Below are positions 1 to 6,157 of a DNA stretch of 6,718 nt, piece by piece (within the stretch, counting starts at the first letter, position 1; the number at the start of each line of letters is the position of its first letter). The DNA is taken from contig JAPULF010000559.1 in the NCBI GenBank assembly GCA_027295245.1, positions 1 to 6,718 of the forward strand, written 5' to 3'. Made by a program: the position numbers and the translations under genes. The DNA is from Planctomycetota bacterium (GTDB lineage: Bacteria; Planctomycetota; Phycisphaerae; UBA1845; UTPLA1). A model generated the notes under the pieces. The model had not been told where the DNA came from and made no database searches. It saw nothing but the letters and a program-made list of their open reading frames with translations.

Positions 1-1728
1 GTTCCCGCCGTCTACGCCGCCTATGCCGATCTGGGCGGGGTCGTGGGACCAAACCGATCGCAGTGCCGGCCGCTCGCCTTGGATGACCTCTCTTCGCTCC
101 GCGAGGTGGACAGCGTGCTCGACGGACATCCCAACCCGAGCGAAGGATTCCCGTTCTTCGACGCCGCCACCGGTTCGCTGGGACAGGGTCTGAGCGTCGG
201 GGCCGGGTTGGCCCTCGGGGCCCGGCAACGCGGAATCGACCGCCGGATCTACGTGCTGATCGGCGACGGAGAGTCCCGCGAGGGCCAGATTTGGGAGGCC
301 CTCGATTTCATCGCGGACCACAAATTGACGAATGTGGTATCCATCTTCAACTGTAACGGACAGGGCCAGGCCGACTACGTGTCGGGTCAACAGTCGGCCG
401 AATCCCTTGCGGCAAAGACCCAATCATTCGGGTGCCGATCGGTCGTAATCGACGGACACGACGCGGATGCGATTATTGCGGCCCTCGGTGATCCGGCCGC
501 CCGCGATCGACCGCTCGCCTTGATCGCCCGGACCCGCAAGGGGTGGGGCTGCCCGTCCATGCAAAACCGCTCGAACCATGGCAAGCCCGTAGCGCCGGAC
601 AAGCTCGATTCTGCGATCGCCGAACTGGATGAAATGGTGGATCGGCTTGGCGTGGGGGGCGTTGAGCGCGATCTGAAACCTTCTCCGCCCGTTGCCGCAG
701 AGCCGCTGAGCCCAACACCGATCGCGACGTCGGATTTTGCGACCGCGATTACGGATGCGGGGATGGAGGGCGCCCTCGCAAAAGGGAAACTTTCGACGCG
801 TCGGGCCTATGGCGCCGCCTTGCTCGCCCTGGCCAAGGCCGACAAGCGGGTCCTGGCCCTGGACGGAGATGTCAGCAATTCGACATTCTCAGACATACTT
901 GCCAAGCGGATGCCGGAACGATTCTTCGAGTGCAAGATCGCGGAACAAAACATGATCTCCGCGGCGGTGGGATTGGCCGCCTCCGGCTTCATACCGTTCG
1001 CAAGCACCTTCGCGAAATTCGTGGCCCGGGCCTACGACCAGATCGAAATGGCGCAGATCACCCGTGCGAACGTCAAGATCGTGGGCTCCCACGCCGGCAT
1101 CTCGCTCGCGGCCGACGGGCCCAGCCAGATGAGCCTGCACGACGTGTCCTACTTCCGGACCGCAACCGGCGTCGACAGTGGCGTCGGCCATCCGGCATGC
1201 GTCACGTTCCATCCTTGTGACGCGGTCGCCGCGTTTCACTGCACCGTGCTGATGGCGAACTATCACGGCATGTGCTACATGCGGACGCACCGTCCCGACG
1301 TACCGCTGATCTATTCGCCGGAGACGGCCTTTGAAATCGGCGGTTCGCACGTGCTGAATGAAGGCGGCGACGTCACGATCGTTTCGGCGGGCTACATGAT
1401 TCACGTCTGCAAGGAGGCGATCTCGGCTCTCGCGGCGGACGGCATCCAGTGCGCGTTGATCGACGCGTATTCGTTCCCATTGAACGCGGCCCCGATTCTG
1501 GACAAGGCGTCGCAATCGGGCGGTCGGGTGCTCTGCGTCGAAGACAACTACGGCGGCGGCCTGGGCGGGGCGGTCGCCGAGGCGGCCGCGGAATCGGGCG
1601 GCGTTCGCGTCGAATCCATGACCTGCCGGCGTATTCCAAAGAGCGCCAAAACGCCCGATGCGATCATGTCATACATGGGATTGGGGGCGTCGGACATCGC
1701 GGACCGTGCAAGACAATTCGTCGGCTGA
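1..1728 (+). CDS. tkt: Transketolase, vertebrate-type short form, N-terminus cut by window edge
   Basis: Thiamine-diphosphate enzyme that moves two-carbon ketol units between sugar phosphates in the non-oxidative pentose phosphate pathway, in the cytosol. The frame is open from base 1 and encodes 575 residues; by recalled human TKT about 75-80 N-terminal residues, with two active-site histidines, lie outside. Visible, in window residue numbers: DGHP at 42-45, GSLGQGL at 58-64, the ThDP/Mg motif starting GDGE at 88-91 with its Asn at 119, and HGKP at 193-196 (active-site His). A proline-rich linker runs near 226-262. The pyrimidine-binding domain starts at STRRAYG and carries IAEQN with the catalytic Glu at bases 943-945; the C-terminal domain contains DVTIVSAGY and VEDNYGGG. 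The sequence follows the human-like family rather than E. coli TktA. It converges on ruvB. A 1-deoxyxylulose-5-phosphate synthase is less likely given overall similarity. Confidence 0.95.
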   Translation, partial: VPAVYAAYADLGGVVGPNRSQCRPLALDDLSSLREVDSVLDGHPNPSEGFPFFDAATGSLGQGLSVGAGLALGARQRGIDRRIYVLIGDGESREGQIWEALDFIADHKLTNVVSIFNCNGQGQADYVSGQQSAESLAAKTQSFGCRSVVIDGHDADAIIAALGDPAARDRPLALIARTRKGWGCPSMQNRSNHGKPVAPDKLDSAIAELDEMVDRLGVGGVERDLKPSPPVAAEPLSPTPIATSDFATAITDAGMEGALAKGKLSTRRAYGAALLALAKADKRVLALDGDVSNSTFSDILAKRMPERFFECKIAEQNMISAAVGLAASGFIPFASTFAKFVARAYDQIEMAQITRANVKIVGSHAGISLAADGPSQMSLHDVSYFRTATGVDSGVGHPACVTFHPCDAVAAFHCTVLMANYHGMCYMRTHRPDVPLIYSPETAFEIGGSHVLNEGGDVTIVSAGYMIHVCKEAISALAADGIQCALIDAYSFPLNAAPILDKASQSGGRVLCVEDNYGGGLGGAVAEAAAESGGVRVESMTCRRIPKSAKTPDAIMSYMGLGASDIADRARQFVG

Positions 1729-1751
1729 AATGCGGAATGACCCCCGGAGCA

Positions 1752-1790
1752 GCGCGGCAGGGGACCGCGCCGAAGAACAGGTCCTTGTTC
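1752..1790. terminator. Possible weak hairpins between convergent tkt and ruvB
   Basis: The 64-bp gap between the two facing stop codons (1729-1792) holds two inverted repeats. GCGCGG at 1752-1757 pairs perfectly with CCGCGC at 1765-1770 across a 7-base loop. GAACAG at 1775-1780 pairs with TTGTTC at 1785-1790, with one G-T wobble and a 4-base loop. Neither is followed by a T-run on either strand, so this is not a classical intrinsic terminator. The position between convergent genes is the main reason to consider it. Confidence 0.3.
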
Positions 1791-1792
1791 CG

Positions 1793-2848
1793 TTAGAAAA
1801 GTCCCGGACCCTTGTCGGACTCCGCGGGAGGAGGAACCGCGGCCGGCGGTGTCATGCCCAGGTGTTCGAACGCCTTCGGCGTCGCGCATCGGCCGCGCGG
1901 CGTGCGGGTCACGAATCCGATCTGCAACAGAAACGGTTCCACCACATCCTCGAGAGTGTCACGTTCCTGGCTCATGGTGGCCGCAAGGGCCTCGATGCCG
2001 GCCGGACCGCCGGTATAGGTTTCGATCAGCGCCCGCAAAAAGGCCCGGTCGAGCTTGTCGAGTCCGAGTCCGTCGATCTCTTCGATTGCCAGGGCGCTTT
2101 CGACGGTGCCGATCGTCAGACGGCCGTCGCTTCGCACCTGGGCATAGTCGCGAACGCGGCGAAGCAGGCGGTTGGCGACCCGGGGCGTGCCGCGGGAGCG
2201 TTCGGCGATCATTCGCAGGGCGTCGGGTTCTGCCTCGATCTCGAGCTTGCCCGCGGAACCGCGGATGATTTCCGCAAGATCGCCCGGCTCGTAAAAATCC
2301 AAATGATAGCGCAGACCGAAGCGTTCGCGCATGGCCGCCGTAAGCATTCCGGTGCGGGTGGTCGCGCCGATCAGCGTGAATCTGGCGAGCTGAAAGTTGA
2401 CGGTGCGACCGCCGAGGCCGCTCTCGATGGTGAAATCGACGCGGAAATCCTCCATGGCGGGATACAGAAACTCCTCGACGACCCTGTTGAGGCGATGAAT
2501 CTCATCGATGAAGAGAATGTCCCCGGCCTCGAGGTTGGTGAGCGTGCTCATCAACTCCCCCTGCTTGACGATAGCCGGGCCGCTGGTCACCCGGATGCGA
2601 TCGGCGACGCCCATTTCCTCGGCGATCACGTGCGCCAGCGTCGTCTTCCCCAGGCCCGGCGGGCCGTCCAGCAGGACGTGCTCCAGCGGCTCGTGTCGTT
2701 GTTCGGCCGCGGCCAAGGCGATGCGGAGTTGTTCGATGACCTGACGTTGTCCGATGCACTCATCCAGCCGCCGCGGACGCAGGGCCCAGTTGGCGCGCTC
2801 CTCGCGCTCGTCGCCGGCGTCGCCGCTGATCACGCGTTCTAGTGGCAT
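1793..2848 (-). CDS. ruvB: Holliday junction branch migration ATPase RuvB
   Basis: Hexameric AAA+ motor that, docked on RuvA, pumps DNA through Holliday junctions during recombinational repair. With the ATG at 2848 it has 351 residues, close to the family norm. Motifs in order: the RuvB-typical LRPRRLDECIGQ near 23-34, Walker A GPPGLGKT at 62-69, Walker B FIDEIH with Asp115-Glu116, the beta-hairpin region after AMED that meets RuvA, sensor 1 IGATTR at about 160-165, and the arginine-finger motif RERFG at 174-178. The C-terminal winged-helix domain contains TGGPAGIEAL and TPRGR. A short proline-rich tail ends in KGPGLF. The ATG was chosen because GGAGG lies 12 bases upstream; a longer GTG start at 2872 would put that site inside the gene and overlap ruvA. 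It follows ruvA after 7 bp and is last in the operon. Confidence 0.97.
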   Translation of the reverse strand: MPLERVISGDAGDEREERANWALRPRRLDECIGQRQVIEQLRIALAAAEQRHEPLEHVLLDGPPGLGKTTLAHVIAEEMGVADRIRVTSGPAIVKQGELMSTLTNLEAGDILFIDEIHRLNRVVEEFLYPAMEDFRVDFTIESGLGGRTVNFQLARFTLIGATTRTGMLTAAMRERFGLRYHLDFYEPGDLAEIIRGSAGKLEIEAEPDALRMIAERSRGTPRVANRLLRRVRDYAQVRSDGRLTIGTVESALAIEEIDGLGLDKLDRAFLRALIETYTGGPAGIEALAATMSQERDTLEDVVEPFLLQIGFVTRTPRGRCATPKAFEHLGMTPPAAVPPPAESDKGPGLF

Positions 2849-2855
2849 CGTCTCG

Positions 2856-3491
2856 CTACGCCTCCGCCCCACTCTTGATGCGATACGCCGCCTTCACCCA
2901 ATCCTCGGCCCGAGTCAGTTTGTCGTGCAACTGGACCGCCCGGGCGATCCAGCGTTCGGCATCCGTGCGGCCATCGCCCCAGGCCGCGATGATTTCGATC
3001 GCATCACGCTGTTCGTCCGTCCAGTCGGTTCTGGTGGCGGCCGGCGCCTCGCGCTCGCGGTAGGCGTGCTTGGCCACCTTACCCCGCAACTCGGCCACGA
3101 TCTGTTCCGCCATGCGGGGACCGATGCCCGGCAACCGCGCGAGCGCCACGGCGTCTGCGGCCTCGATGTCGGCGGCGATGCGGGCGACGGGGGCGGCCAG
3201 GGCGCGAAGTCCCTTGCGAACGCCGACCCCCTTGACCGTCGTGAAAAGCTGAAAAAAGGCACGGTCTTCCGAGTGCAGGAAGCCGATCATCCGGGGTATC
3301 AGATTCCCGCCGGTGGCCGCGTTGCCTTCGAGGTATTCGAGGGTGTGCAGGGTGATTTGATTGCCCCGCCGCGCCGCTAGTTCAGTCAACGCGTAATGCG
3401 GAACGAGCACTTCATAGGCGACCCCATCACGTTCGAGAACGGCCGAGACCTCGCCGACCTCGCTGAGTTGTCCCCGCACTCGCACGATCAT
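2856..3491 (-). CDS. ruvA: Holliday junction binding protein RuvA
   Basis: Tetrameric protein that clamps the Holliday junction in an open square form and recruits RuvB. From the ATG at 3491 it has 211 residues (E. coli 203). Domain I starts with the typical MIVRVRGQL. Domain II has two helix-hairpin-helix motifs, VKGVGVRKG at 86-94 and LPGIGPRMAEQI at 120-131, that bind the DNA backbone. After a flexible linker near 145-157, domain III (about 158-205) should contact RuvB. The odd point is the domain I hairpin: E. coli has the acidic pin Glu55-Asp56, whereas here Glu55 is followed by GNAATGGN, so the second acid is lost and the turn is about seven residues longer. GGAGG 11 bases upstream supports the ATG; a TTG at 3515 would place that site inside the gene. 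ruvC ends 60 bp upstream and ruvB begins 7 bp downstream. Confidence 0.95.
   Translation of the reverse strand: MIVRVRGQLSEVGEVSAVLERDGVAYEVLVPHYALTELAARRGNQITLHTLEYLEGNAATGGNLIPRMIGFLHSEDRAFFQLFTTVKGVGVRKGLRALAAPVARIAADIEAADAVALARLPGIGPRMAEQIVAELRGKVAKHAYREREAPAATRTDWTDEQRDAIEIIAAWGDGRTDAERWIARAVQLHDKLTRAEDWVKAAYRIKSGAEA
2861..2865 (-). promoter_or_regulatory. Ribosome binding site deciding the ruvB start
   Basis: GGAGG on the minus strand lies 12 bases before the ATG at 2848. The spacing is slightly long. It overlaps the last codons of ruvA and argues against the longer GTG start at 2872, which would have the motif inside the coding region. Confidence 0.6.
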
Positions 3492-3502
3492 GACGATCGA
3501 AT

Positions 3503-3507
3503 CCTCC
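3503..3507 (-). promoter_or_regulatory. Ribosome binding site deciding the ruvA start
   Basis: GGAGG on the minus strand lies 11 bases before the ATG at 3491, in the 60-bp gap after ruvC. It supports the ATG that gives the family-typical N-terminus over an in-frame TTG at 3515. Confidence 0.65.
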
Positions 3508-3551
3508 GTGATCAAGCCGCAATTGTATCGCGCGCCGCAGCAACCGCCGCA

Positions 3552-4106
3552 TCATACCCGGCGTTCCAGCATCATGCCCGCACAAACGGCGATCGCCAGG
3601 GCATCGGCCACGTCGGCGGGCTCTGGGATCTCGCGCAGCTTGAGCGCCGCCGTGATGGCTCGCTGAATCTGGACCTTGCTCGCCCGGCCGTTCCCCGTGA
3701 TCGTCTTCTTGATCTGCGTAGCAGCCAGGCCGATGACATCGAGTCCATGGCGGGCAGCCGTCAGCAGGATGACGCCGCGGGCATGGCCCATGAGGATTGC
3801 GGTATTGGGATGTTTGTAGTGGACGTAGAGGTTTTCGACCGCAATGACGCGGATGTGATGGTCCGTCACGACCTCTTCGAGGGCGGTCTCGATCTCGCGG
3901 AGCCGCTCGGCAAGCGGACGACCGAGGGTTGTGCGGATGACGCCTGCCTCGATGACTTTTTCGGCCAGGTGATCCAGGACGGCATAACCCGTTCGGTCTA
4001 GCCCGGGATCGATTCCCAGGACCCGACCGGCTGCCGCCGCCTGCACACCGACTTCCTTGGGGAGTTGCGATTCGGACGGTGCAACCGTGGCTACTCGATT
4101 CGCCAT
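3552..4106 (-). CDS. ruvC: Holliday junction resolvase RuvC
   Basis: Dimeric, metal-dependent endonuclease that nicks Holliday junctions symmetrically, acting with RuvAB. The RNase H-like fold and four catalytic acids are visible: Asp33 in GIDPG, Glu91 in VENLY, and Asp165 and Asp168 in ADVADALAIA, matching E. coli Asp7, Glu66, Asp138 and Asp141. The conserved ILMGHARGV and KKTITGNGRASK segments follow Glu91. From the ATG at 4106 the protein has 184 residues, including about 26 before the first beta strand that E. coli RuvC (173 residues) lacks. This start overlaps the cysS end by 16 bp and has AAGGA 9 bases upstream. An internal GTG at 4046 with AAGGAA 6 bases upstream would give 164 residues, so the start is unsettled. 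It lies directly ahead of ruvA. Confidence 0.95.
   Translation of the reverse strand: MANRVATVAPSESQLPKEVGVQAAAAGRVLGIDPGLDRTGYAVLDHLAEKVIEAGVIRTTLGRPLAERLREIETALEEVVTDHHIRVIAVENLYVHYKHPNTAILMGHARGVILLTAARHGLDVIGLAATQIKKTITGNGRASKVQIQRAITAALKLREIPEPADVADALAIAVCAGMMLERRV
4053..4058 (-). promoter_or_regulatory. Possible internal ribosome binding site for a shorter RuvC
   Basis: AAGGAA on the minus strand lies 6 bases before an in-frame GTG at 4046. Starting there would drop the poorly conserved first 20 residues of RuvC and leave about eight before the first conserved strand. It competes with AAGGA at 4116-4120, which sits 9 bases before the ATG at 4106. Confidence 0.35.
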
Positions 4107-5596
4107 CCGGTTCCGTCCTTGCGATCCTCGAGCACCACGCCGTTTTCGGCCAACCGGTCGCGGATGTGATCGGCCAATTGGAATTGTTTGGCCTCGCGGG
4201 CCATCTTCCGGACTTCCACGAACAAATCGAGGAGTTCGGGGGTCCGCCCATCGTGGTCCTGCTGCTTGGGCGGTTGCACCATCAACCCGAGCAATCGGGC
4301 GAGAAACACAAACGACCCCCCCGCCGCCTGGGCCATCGATCGCGAGGGCTCGTCCGGATGGGTCTCCAGTCGCAGTGCGTCGAGGAATCGATTAATGACC
4401 CCGGCGACCTCGAACAAGACCGCGATCGCTCCGGCCGTGTTGAAATCGTCGTCCATCGCCTCCAGGAAGCGGACCCGCTGGTCCAGCACGTCGTTCATGA
4501 GTTTGCGACATTCGTCGTTCAGGGCCTCTCCGCGCTTGGCCTCCAGTTGCAACACCATGTCGTAGGGATCCGTATCCGTGACACGTGCGAGCCGTTCGAG
4601 AAGCCTGTAGAACGTCTTAAGGCCCTTTTCCGCAGACGCCAGGGTGTCGCTCGAGAAATCGATCGGCGAACGATACTGCGACTGCAGGATCAGGAATCGC
4701 AGCAATTCCGGATTGTGTTTCTTGAGCAGTGACGACAACTGCAACGAATCCATCATCTTCTCGAAATCGGGATCGGACTTCGAAATCTTCTTGGTGTTGA
4801 AGCGCGTCAGCCCGTTGTGAAGCCAGAACCGGGCAAAGGGTTTGCCGGTCGCCGATTCGGCCTGGGCGATTTCGTTCTCGTGATGCGGGAACTTGAGATC
4901 CAATCCGCCGCCGTGGATGTCGAACGTTTCTCCCAGGTATTTCATGGCCATCGCCGAGCACTCGATATGCCAGCCGGGCCGGCCGCTGCCCCAGGGCGAA
5001 TCGAATTTCACGTCGTCCGGCTCATGCGGCTTGGCGGCCTTCCAAAGGGCGAAATCGCCCGGGCTGCGCTTGGCGCTCTTGACCAACCCATCGCGGGTGC
5101 CTTCGAATTGCTCTTCCGGCTTTCGATTGGACAGCTTGCCGTAGTCCGCGTCGCGCGTGACGTCAAAATACACGTTGCCGTCCACCTCGTAGGCCGCGTC
5201 GCGCTCAATGAGTTTTTCGATATGTTCGATGATTGTGTCGATGTGCTCGCTGGCCCGCGGCATTCGGTCGATGGATCGAACCCCCAGGGCCCGCATGCAA
5301 TCGACGTAGCTCTGCTCCAATTCCTTGGCGAGTTCGCTGACCGACCGGCCGCAACGCTCCGCCTCGGCGATCAGCTTGTCCTCGACATCGGTGACATTTA
5401 CGATCCACGTGACGTCGAATCCCTTGAACGTCAGATACCGCTTGATGACGTCGAAAATGACCGGTCCGACCGCATGCCCGATGTGCGCCGGGCGGTATAC
5501 GGTCGGCCCGCAAAGATAGATGCCGACCTTGCCGGGATGGATCGGCTTGAACAGTTCCTTTTCGCCCGTAATAGTGTTGTGAACACGTAGCGTCAT
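4091..5596 (-). CDS. cysS: Cysteinyl-tRNA synthetase
   Basis: Class I synthetase that activates cysteine with ATP and charges tRNA-Cys in the cytosol. It has 501 residues; E. coli has 461. The Zn site used to recognise cysteine is complete: Cys29 in LCGPTVY, Cys213 in HIECSAM, His238 and Glu242 in FPHHENEIAQ. The HIGH motif is at 38-41. The KMSKS loop reads KISKS at 270-274, followed by DPDF where most bacterial enzymes have LGNF. The helical DALR-type domain contains DDDFNTAGA at 382-390, and the C-terminal anticodon-binding part runs near 470-499 (ADHIRDRL, then TGWR). Extra length relative to E. coli seems to lie around 335-375 and 408-455. The ATG at 5596 is 2 bp after the ispF stop, with only weak Shine-Dalgarno character, which suggests translational coupling. 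Its end overlaps the ruvC start. Confidence 0.97.
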   Translation of the reverse strand: MTLRVHNTITGEKELFKPIHPGKVGIYLCGPTVYRPAHIGHAVGPVIFDVIKRYLTFKGFDVTWIVNVTDVEDKLIAEAERCGRSVSELAKELEQSYVDCMRALGVRSIDRMPRASEHIDTIIEHIEKLIERDAAYEVDGNVYFDVTRDADYGKLSNRKPEEQFEGTRDGLVKSAKRSPGDFALWKAAKPHEPDDVKFDSPWGSGRPGWHIECSAMAMKYLGETFDIHGGGLDLKFPHHENEIAQAESATGKPFARFWLHNGLTRFNTKKISKSDPDFEKMMDSLQLSSLLKKHNPELLRFLILQSQYRSPIDFSSDTLASAEKGLKTFYRLLERLARVTDTDPYDMVLQLEAKRGEALNDECRKLMNDVLDQRVRFLEAMDDDFNTAGAIAVLFEVAGVINRFLDALRLETHPDEPSRSMAQAAGGSFVFLARLLGLMVQPPKQQDHDGRTPELLDLFVEVRKMAREAKQFQLADHIRDRLAENGVVLEDRKDGTGWRIE

Positions 5597-5598
5597 GT

Positions 5599-6102
5599 TT
5601 AGCTCGTATTAGCCGGCCGGCCCAATCCCACCACGGCCGTGCAGGCGATTGCCTCGCCTCGACCGACGGCGTCCAGCCCTTCATGGGTCTTAGCCTTGAT
5701 ATTGACACGTTCGGGCGGCAATGCCAGCAGGCCGGCCAGGCTTTGCCGCATTGCCATCTTGTAGGCCGTCAGCTTCGGCCGCTCTGCGTGGATGACAACG
5801 TCCACGTTCGACGGCTCGAAACCGAGTTCGGCCACCAACGCCACAACGCTCGACACCAGCGTTCGGCTGTCGGCGTCCTTGTAACGCGGATCATCATCCG
5901 GAAACTGTTCGCCGATATCGGGCAGGCCCGCGGCCCCAAGCAAGGCGTCGGCCGTGGCGTGGAGAACCACGTCCCCGTCGCTATGACCCTTCAGGCCGCG
6001 GTCGAACTCGATCTCAATGCCTCCAAGCTTGAGGATCCTGCCGACCTCCAAACGATGTATGTCCGTTCCAACTCCGACGCGCTCGATGGATGCCGCATGC
6101 AA
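5599..6102 (-). CDS. ispF: 2-C-methyl-D-erythritol 2,4-cyclodiphosphate synthase
   Basis: Fifth enzyme of the MEP isoprenoid pathway: a trimeric, metal-dependent enzyme that cyclises 4-diphosphocytidyl-methylerythritol 2-phosphate and releases CMP. The 167 residues fit the family (E. coli about 159). Metal ligands Asp14 and His16 lie in GTDIHRL and His48 in VVLHATADALLG. The flexible HSDGDV loop is at 40-45, DIGEQFPD is at 62-69, and the CMP-binding end has AERPKL at 106-111 and KAKTHEGL at 136-143. No in-frame ATG or GTG exists near the N-terminus; the TTG at 6102 is the only usual start codon and has AGAGGT shortly upstream. It has no fused IspD domain and no ispD neighbour is visible. It sits 55 bp after dapF and 2 bp before cysS; ispF next to cysS is a recurring bacterial arrangement. 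Confidence 0.96.
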   Translation of the reverse strand: MHAASIERVGVGTDIHRLEVGRILKLGGIEIEFDRGLKGHSDGDVVLHATADALLGAAGLPDIGEQFPDDDPRYKDADSRTLVSSVVALVAELGFEPSNVDVVIHAERPKLTAYKMAMRQSLAGLLALPPERVNIKAKTHEGLDAVGRGEAIACTAVVGLGRPANTS

Positions 6103-6108
6103 GTCTGC

Positions 6109-6114
6109 ACCTCT
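6109..6114 (-). promoter_or_regulatory. Ribosome binding site supporting the TTG start of ispF
   Basis: AGAGGT on the minus strand ends 6 bases before the TTG at 6102, inside the 55-bp dapF-ispF gap. A second purine-rich stretch, GGAGGG at 6124-6129, is too far away to serve this start. Confidence 0.5.
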
Positions 6115-6157
6115 GCCCGGTGTCCCTCCGTCGAGGTTACCGCGGCCTGATCGAAAA

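Noticed and set aside
43..45. GTG as the start of the transketolase
   Set aside because: The frame is open to base 1, and the residues before it (VPAVYAAYADLGG) align with the conserved part after SKGHA in transketolases, so the true start is upstream of the window.
889..1515. A 208-codon minus-strand open frame opposite the transketolase
   Set aside because: Arg/Val/His-rich shadow translation within a conserved gene; no family resemblance.
1658..2842. A 394-codon plus-strand open frame opposite ruvB
   Set aside because: It lies almost wholly antisense to a clearly conserved ruvB, starts inside the transketolase gene, and its translation shows no recognisable domain. Long antisense frames are expected in GC-rich coding DNA.
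3522..3527. TACAAT on the minus strand between ruvC and ruvA as a -10 promoter element
   Set aside because: It matches five of six bases of TATAAT, but no -35-like hexamer sits at about 17 bases; the nearest, TTGCTG, is only 10 bases away. The tight operon also makes an internal promoter unnecessary.
3396..5590. Plus-strand open frames of about 200-260 codons opposite ruvC and cysS (3396-4001, 4079-4732, 4817-5590)
   Set aside because: Each mirrors a well-supported minus-strand gene and has no recognisable motif of its own.
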